Source: Ectothiorhodospira magna
GTDB lineage: Bacteria; Pseudomonadota; Gammaproteobacteria; Ectothiorhodospirales; Ectothiorhodospiraceae
DNA length: 64,000 nucleotides
Direction of reading: 5' to 3'
Assembly (NCBI RefSeq): GCF_900110965.1
Contig: NZ_FOFO01000015.1
Location: 19,131-83,130, forward strand
In this document: positions 46,149 to 56,669 of the stretch, in pieces
Numbering within the stretch: position 1 is the stretch's first letter
How the letters are laid out: each line of letters begins with the position of its first letter
Program-made: the position numbers and the translations under genes
Notes under the pieces: generated by a model
What the model saw: the letters and a program-made list of their open reading frames with translations, nothing else
What the model was told of the DNA's origin: nothing
Database searches by the model: none

Positions 46149-46169
46149 CCTCTCCCGACAAGGGAGAGG
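46149..46169 (-). terminator. Terminator after serS
   Basis: CCTCTCCC and GGGAGAGG form a perfect 8-bp stem around a 5-base loop between the converging serS and small membrane protein genes. In the serS direction AAGGATTTTTT follows, fitting an intrinsic terminator. Confidence 0.65.
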
Positions 46170-46182
46170 TCGGCAACAGGAC

Positions 46183-47586
<1,404 letters not shown>

Positions 47587-47622
47587 TCAAACCAGTGACT
47601 CCGGTCCAGAATCCGGCTGAAG

Positions 47623-47634
47623 ATTGTTGACAAT
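47623..47634. promoter_or_regulatory. Palindromic operator upstream of prpE
   Basis: ATTGTTGACAAT has perfect arms ATTGT and ACAAT and lies 86 bases before prpE. Its exact reverse complement occurs 12 bases upstream of the adjacent GntR-type regulator gene (49739-49750), so this is probably the regulator's site. Confidence 0.65.
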
Positions 47635-47719
47635 TTTCAAAAATTCTCTAAGGTCATGCCCTGAAATGCTGACGGCAGGCACACCCCCGTTGGGGGCAAA
47701 ACACAAGCAGGAGCGAGTC

Positions 47720-49624
47720 ATGGGTTATGCAGAAGTTTATGCACGCGCAGTGAACGATCCCGAGGGCTTCTGGGGCGAGGCCGCCCAGGCACTCACCTGG
47801 TCCCGCCCCTTTGACAAGGTGCTGGATGATAGTGCCGCCCCCTTCTACCGCTGGTTCGCGGGGGGGGAGCTCAACACCTGTTACAACGCCGTGGACCGGC
47901 ATGTGGAAAATGGTCGCGGTGAACAGACGGCCATCATCTACGACAGCCCGGTCACGGACACCAAGCGTCGCATCAGCTTTGCTGAGCTGCAGGATCAGGT
48001 GGCCCGTTTCGCCGGCGCCCTAGCGGACATGGGCGTCACCAAAGGTGACCGGGTGATCATCTACATGCCCATGGTGCCCGAAGCCCTGGTGGCCATGCTG
48101 GGCTGTGCCCGCCTGGGGGCGATTCATTCGGTGGTGTTTGGCGGCTTCTCCGCCCGTGAACTGGCCACCCGCATTGATGACGCCACCCCCAAGGTGGTGG
48201 TAGCCGCCTCCTGTGGCATCGAGCCTTCCCGGGTGGTGAAGTACAAGCCCCTGCTGGATCAGGCCATCGAGATGGCCAGCCATAAGCCCGAGCGCACTCT
48301 GATCCTGCAACGCCCCCAATCCCCCTGCGACCTGATCCAGGGTCGGGACGTGGACTGGACCGCGGCCATGGCCGCCGCAGCCCCCCATGACTGCGTCCCC
48401 GTGTCCGCCACCGATCCCATCTACATCCTGTACACCTCCGGCACCACCGGCAAGCCCAAGGGGGTGGTCCGTCACAACGGCGGTCATGCGGTGGCCCTGA
48501 ACTGGAGCATGAAACACATCTACGGCATGGCGCCCGGCGAGGTGTTCTGGGCGGCCTCCGACGTGGGCTGGGTGGTGGGACATTCCTACATCGTCTACGG
48601 CCCCCTGCTTTATGGCTGCACCACGGTGGTCTATGAAGGCAAGCCCGTGGGCACCCCGGACCCCGGCGCCTTCTGGCGGGTGATCGAGGAATACAAGGTG
48701 TCGGTGATGTTCACCGCCCCCACCGCCTTCCGTGCCATCAAGAAGGAAGACCCAGGGGCCGAACATCTCAAGCGATACAACCTGGACCACTTCCGCGCCC
48801 TGTTCCTGGCCGGTGAACGCTGTGATCCGGATACCCTGGAATGGGCGCAGAAGATCCTGCAGCGTCCGGCCATCGACCACTGGTGGCAGACGGAAACCGG
48901 CTGGGCCATCGCCGGCAATTTCCTCGGCATCGAACAGCTGCCCATCAAACCCGGCACCGCCGGCAAGCCCACTCCAGGCTACAACGTGCAGATCCTGGAT
49001 GACAACGGCAAACCGGTGCCCGCCGGAGACATGGGCCGGATCATGGTCAAGCTGCCCCTGCCCCCGGCCTGCCTGCCCACCCTATGGAACAACGATGAGC
49101 GCTTCAAGGAGTCCTATCTGAGTGCCGAACCCGGCTACTACCTCACCGGTGACTCCGGCTACATGGATGAGGACGGCTTCCTGTATGTGATGGGCCGTAT
49201 CGACGACACCATCAACGTGGCCGGACATCGCCTCTCCACCGGCGCCATGGAAGAGGTGCTGGCCTCCCATCCGGCGGTGGCAGAATGCGCAGTCATCGCC
49301 GTGGCCGACGAGCTCAAGGGCTCCCTGCCCATGGGACTGGTGGTGATGAAGTCGGGGGTGAACATGGATGCCGACACCCTGAGCAAGGAACTGGTGACTT
49401 TAGTGCGGGAAAAAATCGGCCCGGTGGCTGCTTTCAAGCTGGTGGCCGTGGTCAATCGCCTGCCCAAGACCCGTTCGGGCAAAATCCTGCGGGCCATCAT
49501 GCGCAAGATTGCCGACAATGAAACCTACCAGACCCCGGCCACCATTGATGATCCATCCATTCTGGACGAAATCCGGGACAGTCTGACTCCCCTGGGCTAC
49601 GCCCAGGGCCGACAACAGGCCTGA
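47720..49624 (+). CDS. prpE: Propionate--CoA ligase
   Basis: This 634-residue AMP-forming acyl-CoA synthetase activates propionate to propionyl-CoA. It shows the adenylation motifs YTSGTTGKPKGVVRHNGGHA, WWQTETGWAIAG and YLTGDSGYMDEDGFLYVMGR, and the C-terminal catalytic/acetylated Lys in LPKTRSGKILRAIMRKI. The start giving MGYAEVYARAVNDPEGFW has CAGGAGCGAG ahead and is the usual PrpE N-terminus; 32 upstream codons were rejected. Acetyl-CoA synthetase is the nearest alternative, but the adjacent prpB and prpC favour propionate. An operator-like palindrome precedes the gene. Confidence 0.9.
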   Translation: MGYAEVYARAVNDPEGFWGEAAQALTWSRPFDKVLDDSAAPFYRWFAGGELNTCYNAVDRHVENGRGEQTAIIYDSPVTDTKRRISFAELQDQVARFAGALADMGVTKGDRVIIYMPMVPEALVAMLGCARLGAIHSVVFGGFSARELATRIDDATPKVVVAASCGIEPSRVVKYKPLLDQAIEMASHKPERTLILQRPQSPCDLIQGRDVDWTAAMAAAAPHDCVPVSATDPIYILYTSGTTGKPKGVVRHNGGHAVALNWSMKHIYGMAPGEVFWAASDVGWVVGHSYIVYGPLLYGCTTVVYEGKPVGTPDPGAFWRVIEEYKVSVMFTAPTAFRAIKKEDPGAEHLKRYNLDHFRALFLAGERCDPDTLEWAQKILQRPAIDHWWQTETGWAIAGNFLGIEQLPIKPGTAGKPTPGYNVQILDDNGKPVPAGDMGRIMVKLPLPPACLPTLWNNDERFKESYLSAEPGYYLTGDSGYMDEDGFLYVMGRIDDTINVAGHRLSTGAMEEVLASHPAVAECAVIAVADELKGSLPMGLVVMKSGVNMDADTLSKELVTLVREKIGPVAAFKLVAVVNRLPKTRSGKILRAIMRKIADNETYQTPATIDDPSILDEIRDSLTPLGYAQGRQQA

Positions 49625-49738
49625 TCCACATCCGCCCCCTGTCCGCTCAACAGGGGGCGGTCACCCCCCCCGGTGGTCAACGAAGGATTGTCATCAGAAA
49701 TACCACTTTATCTCTAGGGAAAGGACTGATAAGCTAAT

Positions 49739-49750
49739 ATTGTCAACAAT
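49739..49750. promoter_or_regulatory. Palindromic operator upstream of the GntR gene
   Basis: ATTGTCAACAAT is the exact reverse complement of the site before prpE. It ends 11 bases before the regulator's ATG, so binding there would block its own expression (autoregulation). Confidence 0.65.
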
Positions 49751-49761
49751 CGGACGACGCT

Positions 49762-50508
49762 ATGCCAGATTTCAATGATCAACTCGGGCGGGAGGGTGTC
49801 ACCTTGGCAGATCGGGTCTTTGCGCGCCTGCGCAAGGCCATCGTCGAGGGAGAGATTCCTTCGGGCACCAAGATCAGTGAACCGGAACTGGCCGGTGAAT
49901 ACGGCATCAGCCGGGGTCCCCTCAGAGATGCCATCGGTCGCCTGGAAGCCTGTCACCTGGTGGAACGTCGCCCCAACGTGGGTGCCCGGGTGGTGTCCCT
50001 CAGCCAGGAAGATCTGCTGGAACTGTATCTGCTGCGGGAAGCCCTGGAAGGCATGGCCGCCCGGCTGGCCGCCCAACGCATGTCAGGTCGGGATGTGGAC
50101 GAACTGCGCCGACTGCTCAGGCAACACCAGGAACGGGCGGAACTGCAAGAAGGCATCGCCTATTTCCAGACTGAAGGGGATCTGGATTTTCATTACCGCA
50201 TCATCAAGGCCAGCGGCAATGTTCGCCTGATCAGGCTGCTGTGTGACGATCTGTATCATCTGATGCGCATGTACCGCTTCCAGTTCGGCATGGCCAGCTC
50301 CCGGGCCCTGATCGCCTTCCGGGAACATGGTCACATCGTCGAGGCCATCGCCGACCGGGACCCGGAAATGGCAGAACTCATCATGCGCCGCCATATCCGC
50401 AGTTCACGAATCAATGTGGAACTGCTGTTTGATGACAAGGCTCCCAAGGGTGCCAGGGCCACCCCAGCGATCCGGGCCGCCAATATCGGCGCCGCCCCGC
50501 CGCCCTGA
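49762..50508 (+). CDS. GntR-family (FadR-like) regulator of the propionate genes
   Basis: This 248-residue repressor-type protein has an N-terminal winged helix (VTLADRVFARLRKAIVEGEI; SEPELAGEYGISRGPLRDAI; RRPNVGARVVSLS) and a C-terminal FCD ligand domain (LYLLREALEGMAARLAA; FHYRIIKASGNVRLIRLLC; HGHIVEAIADRDPEMAELIM) whose His and Asp residues usually bind a metal and a carboxylate ligand. It lies between prpE and prpB on the same strand and has a palindrome at its own promoter shared with prpE. I infer it responds to a methylcitrate-cycle intermediate. Confidence 0.88.
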   Translation: MPDFNDQLGREGVTLADRVFARLRKAIVEGEIPSGTKISEPELAGEYGISRGPLRDAIGRLEACHLVERRPNVGARVVSLSQEDLLELYLLREALEGMAARLAAQRMSGRDVDELRRLLRQHQERAELQEGIAYFQTEGDLDFHYRIIKASGNVRLIRLLCDDLYHLMRMYRFQFGMASSRALIAFREHGHIVEAIADRDPEMAELIMRRHIRSSRINVELLFDDKAPKGARATPAIRAANIGAAPPP

Positions 50509-50544
50509 CCTGTTCCTTCCGCGACTCACATCCAAGGAGATCCA

Positions 50545-51429
50545 ATGACCGAGCCATCCACGCCAGGCGCGCGTCTGCGCCGCGCCGTTGAAGAAGAGCA
50601 CCCGCTGCAGGTGGTGGGCACCATCAATGCCTATCACGCGATGATGGCCGAACAGGTGGGCTACCGGGCACTGTACCTGTCCGGTGGCGGTGTGGCTGCC
50701 GGTTCCCTAGCCCTGCCGGACCTGGGCATCAGCACCCTGCACGATGTACTCGAAGACGTGCGTCGTATCACCTATGTCACCGATGTCCCCCTGCTGGTGG
50801 ACGCCGATACCGGCTTTGGACCCAGCGCCTTCAACATCAGCCGCACAGTCCGGGAACTGATCCGCGCCGGGGCCGCCGGCTGCCATATCGAGGATCAGGT
50901 GCAGGCCAAGCGCTGCGGTCATCGCCCCGGCAAGGCCATCGTCACCAAGGACGAAATGGTGGACCGCATCAAGGCCGCCGCCGATGCCCGTGACCGGGAC
51001 TTTGTCATCATGGCCCGCACCGACGCCCTGGCCGTGGAAGGCATGGATTCCGCCATCGAACGGGCGGTAGCCTGTGTCGAGGCCGGTGCTGATATGATCT
51101 TCCCCGAAGCCATCAATACCCTGGAGCAGTACCAGCAGTTCGTGGATGCTGTCGGCGTCCCGGTGCTGGCCAATATCACCGAGTTCGGCAGTACCCCCCT
51201 GTTCACCACGGAACAGCTCAAGGGCGTGGGTGTGAGTCTGGTGCTCTACCCCCTGTCCGCGTTCCGCGCCATGAACAAGGCGGCCCTGAACGTGTTTGAG
51301 GCCATCCGCCGCGACGGTACCCAACAGGGGGTCATCGACACCATGCAGACCCGCATGGAACTCTACGAGCATCTGGGCTACCACGCCTACGAAGAAAAAC
51401 TGGACCAGCTATACCGCAAAGGCGGCTAA
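50545..51429 (+). CDS. prpB: 2-methylisocitrate lyase
   Basis: This 294-residue lyase of the methylcitrate cycle splits 2-methylisocitrate into succinate and pyruvate. The catalytic motif is KRCGH (in [14 protein letters not shown]), the form typical of PrpB; isocitrate lyases carry KKCGH. Other marks are [40 protein letters not shown] and [21 protein letters not shown] precedes the ATG. It starts 36 bases after the regulator gene and is followed by prpC after 17 bases. prpD or acnD, needed for the middle of the cycle, are not in the window. Confidence 0.94.
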   Translation: MTEPSTPGARLRRAVEEEHPLQVVGTINAYHAMMAEQVGYRALYLSGGGVAAGSLALPDLGISTLHDVLEDVRRITYVTDVPLLVDADTGFGPSAFNISRTVRELIRAGAAGCHIEDQVQAKRCGHRPGKAIVTKDEMVDRIKAAADARDRDFVIMARTDALAVEGMDSAIERAVACVEAGADMIFPEAINTLEQYQQFVDAVGVPVLANITEFGSTPLFTTEQLKGVGVSLVLYPLSAFRAMNKAALNVFEAIRRDGTQQGVIDTMQTRMELYEHLGYHAYEEKLDQLYRKGG

Positions 51430-51446
51430 GACGGAGACTGATAACA

Positions 51447-52601
51447 ATGACCGAAACCGAAATCGCCAAGCCCAAACCGAAGAAATCGGTAGCCCTGTCG
51501 GGCACAGCTGCCGGCAATACCGCCATCTGCACCGTGGGCCGTACCGGTAATGACCTGCACTACCGGGGCTATGACATCCTCGACTTTGCCGACCAGGCAG
51601 AATTTGAGGAAATTGCTCACCTGCTGATCCACGGCACCCTGCCCAATGCGGCCGAACTGGCCCGCTACAAGGCCCGTCTGAAGTCCATGCGCGGCCTGCC
51701 CGCTGCCCTGCAGACCGCCCTGGAGCAGATTCCCCCCTCCGCTCACCCGATGGATGTGATGCGCACCGCCGTATCCATGCTGGGCACCCTGGAGCCGGAA
51801 AAAGAAGACATGAACGTGGCCGGCGCCCGTCTGATCGGGGATCGTCTGGTGGCCTGTCTGGGTTCGGCCCTGCTCTACTGGTATCACTTTGCCCATAATG
51901 GCCGCTGCATCGATGTGGAAACCGACGATGACAGCGTAGGTGGTCACTTCCTGCACCTGATGCACGGCTGTACCCCATCAGAAGAATGGGTACGGGCCAT
52001 GCACACCTCCTTGAACCTGTATGCAGAGCACGAGTTCAACGCTTCCACCTTCACCGCCCGGGTGGTGGCCGGCACCAACGCCGACATCTACTCTGCCATC
52101 ACCGGTGCCATTGGCGCCCTGCGAGGCCCCAAGCATGGCGGCGCCAACGAGGTGGCCTGCGACATCCAGCAGCGTTACCACAACGCCGACGAAGCCGAAG
52201 CGGACATCCGCGAGCGGGTCGCCCGCAAGGAAATCGTCATCGGCTTTGGCCATCCGGTCTACACCATCAGTGATCCGCGCAACAAGGTGATCAAGGAGGT
52301 GGCCCGCCGCCTCTCCGAGCAGGAAGGTTCCATGCGCATGTATGACGTGGCCGATCGCCTGGAAACGGTGATGTGGGATCTCAAGAAGATGTTCCCCAAC
52401 CTGGACTGGTTCTCTGCCGTGTCCTACCACATGATGGGCATTCCCACCGCCCTGTTCACGCCGCTCTTCGTCATTGCCCGCACCACTGGCTGGACGGCGC
52501 ATGTGATCGAACAGCGTCAGGATGGCAAGATCATCCGTCCCAGCGCCAACTATGTGGGTCCGGAAAATCAGTCCTGGGTACCCATGGACCAGCGGGCCTG
52601 A
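51447..52601 (+). CDS. prpC: 2-methylcitrate synthase
   Basis: This 384-residue citrate-synthase-fold enzyme condenses propionyl-CoA with oxaloacetate. Motifs include [53 protein letters not shown] (catalytic His), [14 protein letters not shown] (second catalytic His) and [19 protein letters not shown] at the C-terminus. The short length, lack of the long N-terminal extension and the prp context separate it from the hexameric citrate synthases. It ends the prp operon, and a strong terminator follows 22 bases on. Confidence 0.94.
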   Translation: MTETEIAKPKPKKSVALSGTAAGNTAICTVGRTGNDLHYRGYDILDFADQAEFEEIAHLLIHGTLPNAAELARYKARLKSMRGLPAALQTALEQIPPSAHPMDVMRTAVSMLGTLEPEKEDMNVAGARLIGDRLVACLGSALLYWYHFAHNGRCIDVETDDDSVGGHFLHLMHGCTPSEEWVRAMHTSLNLYAEHEFNASTFTARVVAGTNADIYSAITGAIGALRGPKHGGANEVACDIQQRYHNADEAEADIRERVARKEIVIGFGHPVYTISDPRNKVIKEVARRLSEQEGSMRMYDVADRLETVMWDLKKMFPNLDWFSAVSYHMMGIPTALFTPLFVIARTTGWTAHVIEQRQDGKIIRPSANYVGPENQSWVPMDQRA

Positions 52602-52623
52602 ATCTGACGGCCTGATGTCTGGC

Positions 52624-52661
52624 AAAGCCCCTCTTTCCCGGATGGAAAGAGGGGCTTTTTT
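52624..52661 (+). terminator. Intrinsic terminator of the prp operon
   Basis: A 15-bp perfect stem (AAAGCCCCTCTTTCC / GGAAAGAGGGGCTTT, loop CGGAT) is followed by T residues. Confidence 0.93.
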
Positions 52662-52722
52662 GTCATGAGCCCTGTTTTTTGTACTCTGGCAACACCGTCT
52701 CAATCACTTGAGGAACCTCTTG

Positions 52723-53685
52723 ATGAATCAACCCCATTTCCAGGATCTGGACCACGGCATCACCCTGATTGATGCCCAGGTGGTGCGTCCCGGCCTGGCC
52801 GCCAGCTATCTGATCGTGGAGAACGGTCGCGCCGCCTTCGTGGAGACAGGCACCTCCCACTCGGTACCGGTGCTGCTCAAGGTGCTGGAACACAAGGGGC
52901 TGTCCAGGGAACAGGTGGACTACGTCATCCCCACCCATGTGCATCTGGACCATGCCGGTGGCGCCGGAACCCTGATGGCCCAGCTTCCCAATGCCAGACT
53001 GGTGACCCATCCCAGGGGCACCCGACACATGATCGACCCCTCCAGACTCATTGCCGGCGCCACGGCGGTGTACGGTGAGGCGATCATGGCCCGGAATTTC
53101 GGCACCCTCCTGCCCATCCCCGAAGACCGGGTGATTCAGGCCAGAGACGGTGACAGTCTTTCTCTTGGCGGTCGGGAACTGGTGTTTCTGGACACCCCTG
53201 GACATGCCTTGCATCACTGCTGCGTCGTTGATGAAAAAGGCCAGGGCATCTACACCGGTGATACTTTTGGCATCGCCTACCGGGAACTGGATACCCCCCA
53301 GGGGCCATTTGTGTACCCCACCACCACGCCGGTGCAGTTTGATCCCCAGGCCCTGCATGCCTCGGTGGACCGGCTGGTGGCCCAGGGGCTGGATTACATG
53401 TATCTGACCCATTTTGGCCGGGTGGGCGGCGATGCCCTGGGCCGCTTGCAGAGCGACCAGCATGAAATGATCGAGGCATTTCTGGCCCTGGGACATGCCC
53501 ATCGACAAGACGGCGAAGGCCGGCATCAGGCCCTGTGGGATGGCATGATGGCCCTGTTCGTGAAACGACTGGCCGACCACGGCTGTCAGTTACCCGAATC
53601 CAGGATTCGGGAACTGCTGGCGATGGACGTGGAACTGAACGTGCAGGGGCTGGAGGTGTGGCTGGACAAGCAGCCGGCAGAATAG
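52723..53685 (+). CDS. MBL-fold metallo-hydrolase
   Basis: This 320-residue metallo-beta-lactamase-fold hydrolase has the metal motif THVHLDHAGGAG (HxHxDH), a downstream His in LDTPGHALHHCCVVD, the Asp in IYTGDTFGIAY and the final His in YMYLTHFGRV. Such proteins include glyoxalase II-like thioesterases, but the substrate here is unknown. The ATG giving MNQPHFQDLDH is chosen; TTG five codons earlier is less likely. It lies just after the prp terminator and is convergent with malate synthase. A link to propionate or glyoxylate metabolism is only positional. Confidence 0.85.
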   Translation: MNQPHFQDLDHGITLIDAQVVRPGLAASYLIVENGRAAFVETGTSHSVPVLLKVLEHKGLSREQVDYVIPTHVHLDHAGGAGTLMAQLPNARLVTHPRGTRHMIDPSRLIAGATAVYGEAIMARNFGTLLPIPEDRVIQARDGDSLSLGGRELVFLDTPGHALHHCCVVDEKGQGIYTGDTFGIAYRELDTPQGPFVYPTTTPVQFDPQALHASVDRLVAQGLDYMYLTHFGRVGGDALGRLQSDQHEMIEAFLALGHAHRQDGEGRHQALWDGMMALFVKRLADHGCQLPESRIRELLAMDVELNVQGLEVWLDKQPAE

Positions 53686-53695
53686 ACATGGGATA

Positions 53696-53721
53696 CCCCC
53701 TCCCGCAAGGGGAGAGGGGTT
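53696..53721. terminator. Imperfect hairpin between the MBL and malate synthase genes
   Basis: A C-rich stretch (CCCCCTCCC) and a G-rich one (GGGGAGAGGGG) around GCAA form an imperfect stem between the converging stops. It resembles the 46149 hairpin. Terminator function is uncertain. Confidence 0.3.
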
Positions 53722-53735
53722 GAGGGGATATGCGG

Positions 53736-55910
53736 CTACCGCAGCCCCTTCGCCTTGGCCTCGATACGGCGGCGGTGCAGGACCGGCTCGGTATAGCCGT
53801 TGGGCTGCTCCCGGCCACGGAACACCAGATCACAGGCGGCCTGGAAGGCCACGGAAGCCTCAAAATCCGGGGCCATGGGATGATAGGTGGGATCATCCCC
53901 GTTCTGCTCGTCCACCACACCCGCCATGCGTTTCATGGTCTCCATCACCTGATCCTGGGAACAGATGCCATGATGCAGCCAGTTGGCAATATGCTGACTG
54001 GAAATACGCAATGTGGCCCGGTCTTCCATCAAACCCACATTATTGATGTCCGGCACCTTGGAGCAGCCCACACCCTGATCGATCCAGCGCACCACATATC
54101 CCAGGATGCCCTGGGCATTGTTGTCCAGTTCCTGCTGGATCTCCTCCGCCGTCCAGGTGGGACTGGCCTCCACCGGAATGGTGAGAATATCGTCCAGAAC
54201 CGCACGGCGCTGGCCTGCCAGGGATGCCTGCACCTGGGCCACGTTCACTTGATGATAATGCAGGGCATGCAGGGTGGCCGCAGTGGGAGAGGGCACCCAG
54301 GCCGTATTGGCACCGGCCTTGGGATGGACCACCTTCTGCTGCAGCATCTGCGCCATCAGGTCCGGCATGGCCCACATGCCCTTGCCGATCTGGGCGCGGC
54401 CCTGAAGACCACAGGCCAGACCCACATCCACGTTCCAGTCCTCATAGGCGGATAACCAGCGGGCCGCCTTCATGGCCCCCTTGCGCATCATGGGACCGGC
54501 TTCCATGGCGGTGTGCATTTCATCACCGGTACGGTCCAGAAAGCCGGTATTGATGAAGACGATCCGCTCCTTGACGGCACGGATACAGGCCTTGAGGTTC
54601 ACCGTGGTGCGACGCTCCTCGTCCATCACCCCCATCTTGAGGGTGTTGCGCTTCATGCCCAGAGCCTCTTCCACCCGGGCAAAAAGCTGATCGGCAAAGG
54701 CCACTTCTTCCGGGCCGTGCATCTTGGGCTTGACGATGTACACCGAGCCACAGCGGGAGTTATGCAGACCATCGCTACGCTTGAGATCATGCAGGGCAAT
54801 CAGACCGGTGATCATGGCATCCAAAATACCCTCGGGCACTGGATGGCCGTCCTGATCCAGTACCGCATCAATGGTCATCAGGTGGCCCACATTGCGCACA
54901 AACATCAAGGACCGGCCCGGCAGGGTCAGGGTGCCGCCCTGGGGACGGACATATTCCCGATCCGGATTCATGCGACGGATCACTTCCCGACCGGCCTTGT
55001 GGAAGCTGGCGGTCAGATCACCCTTCATCAGGCCCAGCCAGTTGCGGTAGACCACCACCTTGTCCTCGGCATCCACCGCAGCCACGGAATCCTCACAGTC
55101 CATGATGGTGGTGAGGGCCGACTCCATGAGCAGATCCTTGATGCCGGCGCTGTCGGTTTTGCCGACGGTGCTGGAGGGGTCAAACTGAATCTCGAAATGC
55201 AGACCATTGTGGGCCAGCAGGATGGCCTTGGGGGCGGCGGCATCCCCCTGGTAGCCCTTGAACTGTTCCGGGGCCTTGAGTTCACTCAGGCTGCCGTCGG
55301 CCAGGGTAATCTGCAGGGCACCCTGCACCACCGCGTACCCCTGGGAACCCACATGACTGCCCCGGACCAGGGGTGCGGCCTGATCGAGAAATTCACGGGC
55401 AAAGGCGATGACCTTTTCGCCACGGCGGGGATTGTAGCCACTGCCCCGCTGGCAGCCGTCCTCTTCGCTCAGGGCGTCGGTGCCATAGAGGGCATCATAC
55501 AGGCTGCCCCAACGGGCATTGGCGGCATTGAGGGCATAACGGGCATTCATCACCGGCACCACCAACTGGGGTCCGGCCTGATGGGCAATTTCCGGGTCTA
55601 CCTGTTCGGTGGTGATCTGAAAATCGTCACCTTCCGGCTGCAGATAACCGATTTCGGTCAAAAATGCCTTGTAGGCTTCCATGTCCACGGCGCCAGGATG
55701 CCGGCGATGCCAGGCATCGATACGGGTCTGAAGGTCATGGCGTTTGGCCAGCAGCTCCCGGTTTCGGGGCGCCAGATTGTGAATCATGGCATCCAGGCCG
55801 CTCCAGAAGGCATCGGCGGCCACGCCCGTGCCGGGCAGTGCCTCGTTGTTGATAAAGTCGTGCAGCTCCCGAGCCACCTGCAGGCGTCCCGCCGGAACGT
55901 AATGATTCAT
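53736..55910 (-). CDS. glcB: Malate synthase G
   Basis: This 724-residue monomeric enzyme condenses glyoxylate with acetyl-CoA to malate. Characteristic parts are [20 protein letters not shown] near the N-terminus, [17 protein letters not shown], the active-site [20 protein letters not shown] with the catalytic region, [19 protein letters not shown], and [18 protein letters not shown]. Its length is typical for isoform G. A GGAGG ribosome site precedes ATG. No isocitrate lyase gene is in the window, so glyoxylate may come from glycolate or another source, or the lyase is elsewhere. A palindromic hairpin lies in its upstream region. Confidence 0.96.
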   Translation of the reverse strand: MNHYVPAGRLQVARELHDFINNEALPGTGVAADAFWSGLDAMIHNLAPRNRELLAKRHDLQTRIDAWHRRHPGAVDMEAYKAFLTEIGYLQPEGDDFQITTEQVDPEIAHQAGPQLVVPVMNARYALNAANARWGSLYDALYGTDALSEEDGCQRGSGYNPRRGEKVIAFAREFLDQAAPLVRGSHVGSQGYAVVQGALQITLADGSLSELKAPEQFKGYQGDAAAPKAILLAHNGLHFEIQFDPSSTVGKTDSAGIKDLLMESALTTIMDCEDSVAAVDAEDKVVVYRNWLGLMKGDLTASFHKAGREVIRRMNPDREYVRPQGGTLTLPGRSLMFVRNVGHLMTIDAVLDQDGHPVPEGILDAMITGLIALHDLKRSDGLHNSRCGSVYIVKPKMHGPEEVAFADQLFARVEEALGMKRNTLKMGVMDEERRTTVNLKACIRAVKERIVFINTGFLDRTGDEMHTAMEAGPMMRKGAMKAARWLSAYEDWNVDVGLACGLQGRAQIGKGMWAMPDLMAQMLQQKVVHPKAGANTAWVPSPTAATLHALHYHQVNVAQVQASLAGQRRAVLDDILTIPVEASPTWTAEEIQQELDNNAQGILGYVVRWIDQGVGCSKVPDINNVGLMEDRATLRISSQHIANWLHHGICSQDQVMETMKRMAGVVDEQNGDDPTYHPMAPDFEASVAFQAACDLVFRGREQPNGYTEPVLHRRRIEAKAKGLR

Positions 55911-55921
55911 AGAACCTCCGC

Positions 55922-55960
55922 AAGGAAACCCGCGATTTCAATCGCGGGAGGAATTGCGGC
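55922..55960 (+). mobile_element. Solitary IS200/IS605-like end hairpin upstream of glcB
   Basis: CCCGCGAT-TTCA-ATCGCGGG (55929-55948) is a perfect 8-bp stem flanked by AAGGAAA and AGGAATTG, a layout I recall from the right ends of tnpB-type IS elements. No transposase lies nearby. On the minus strand it would fall in the glcB leader, where it could also affect expression. Confidence 0.35.
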
Positions 55961-56008
55961 TGCGGTATTGCAACCGCCGAAAAAGGGTGTGCGCTTTCCA
56001 CCCACGGA

Positions 56009-56644
56009 CTACTGGATCACCACCAGCGAGCCGTAGGGCATCAAGTCGTAAAGTTCTATCACATCCAGATTGGTCATGCGTACACAGCCCTCGGAAGCGG
56101 GACGGCCAATCAGCCCCTCCTCGTCGGTGCCGTGGATGTAAATGAAACGGGAAAAGGAATCGATACCCTCCCCCCGATTGATGCCGTATTCCAGCCCCTC
56201 CAGCCAGAGGATGCGGGTGGTGATGTTGTCCTCCGGGGTGCGCCGGGGTTCGGTGACGATCTCGGCAATGCGGCCCGTGTCTATCCGTCCCCGGAATACG
56301 GTGCCCACCGGCGCTTCATCACCGATTTTCTGGCCAATCCGGTGTACTCCCAGGGGGGTTCGATAACTGCCCGCCTGATTACCAATGCCATGCCGGGAGG
56401 TGGAAACGGGAAATTCCCGCTGAATCCGCCCATCCCGGACCACATAAAGCCGCTGGGTATCCACCCGCACGATGGCCACCGGATCGGCCATGAAATACTG
56501 GGGGAAATCCGCCTCCAGCCGTTCCATGATGGGGGTATACCAGGGGGACAGCTTCTTTTCATCGTCATCCATGATCATCTGGCCCTCCACAGCCCAGGCC
56601 CCCACCAGATTGACCGGAAACAGGCATACGCAGATCCAGCACAT
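56009..56644 (-). CDS. L,D-transpeptidase (YkuD/ErfK family)
   Basis: This 211-residue exported enzyme has a hydrophobic signal segment (MCWICVCLFPVNLVGAWA) and a YkuD catalytic domain. The active site is IHGTDEEGLIGRPASEGCVR, with the His of IHGT and the nucleophile Cys of SEGCVRM. The substrate segment RLYVVRDGRIQREFPVSTSR is also typical. Such enzymes make 3-3 peptidoglycan cross-links or attach Lpp-type lipoproteins to the wall, and a suitable lipoprotein ending in Lys is encoded at 6527. The start is uncertain because the frame is open further into purF. It follows purF by 25 bases on the same strand. Confidence 0.87.
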   Translation of the reverse strand: MCWICVCLFPVNLVGAWAVEGQMIMDDDEKKLSPWYTPIMERLEADFPQYFMADPVAIVRVDTQRLYVVRDGRIQREFPVSTSRHGIGNQAGSYRTPLGVHRIGQKIGDEAPVGTVFRGRIDTGRIAEIVTEPRRTPEDNITTRILWLEGLEYGINRGEGIDSFSRFIYIHGTDEEGLIGRPASEGCVRMTNLDVIELYDLMPYGSLVVIQ

Positions 56645-56669
56645 CAGGGCCAGACACAACCGCCCCGTG

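Noticed and set aside
50545..51429. Isocitrate lyase
   Set aside because: The active site is KRCGH, as in methylisocitrate lyase, the length is 294 residues, and prpC follows.
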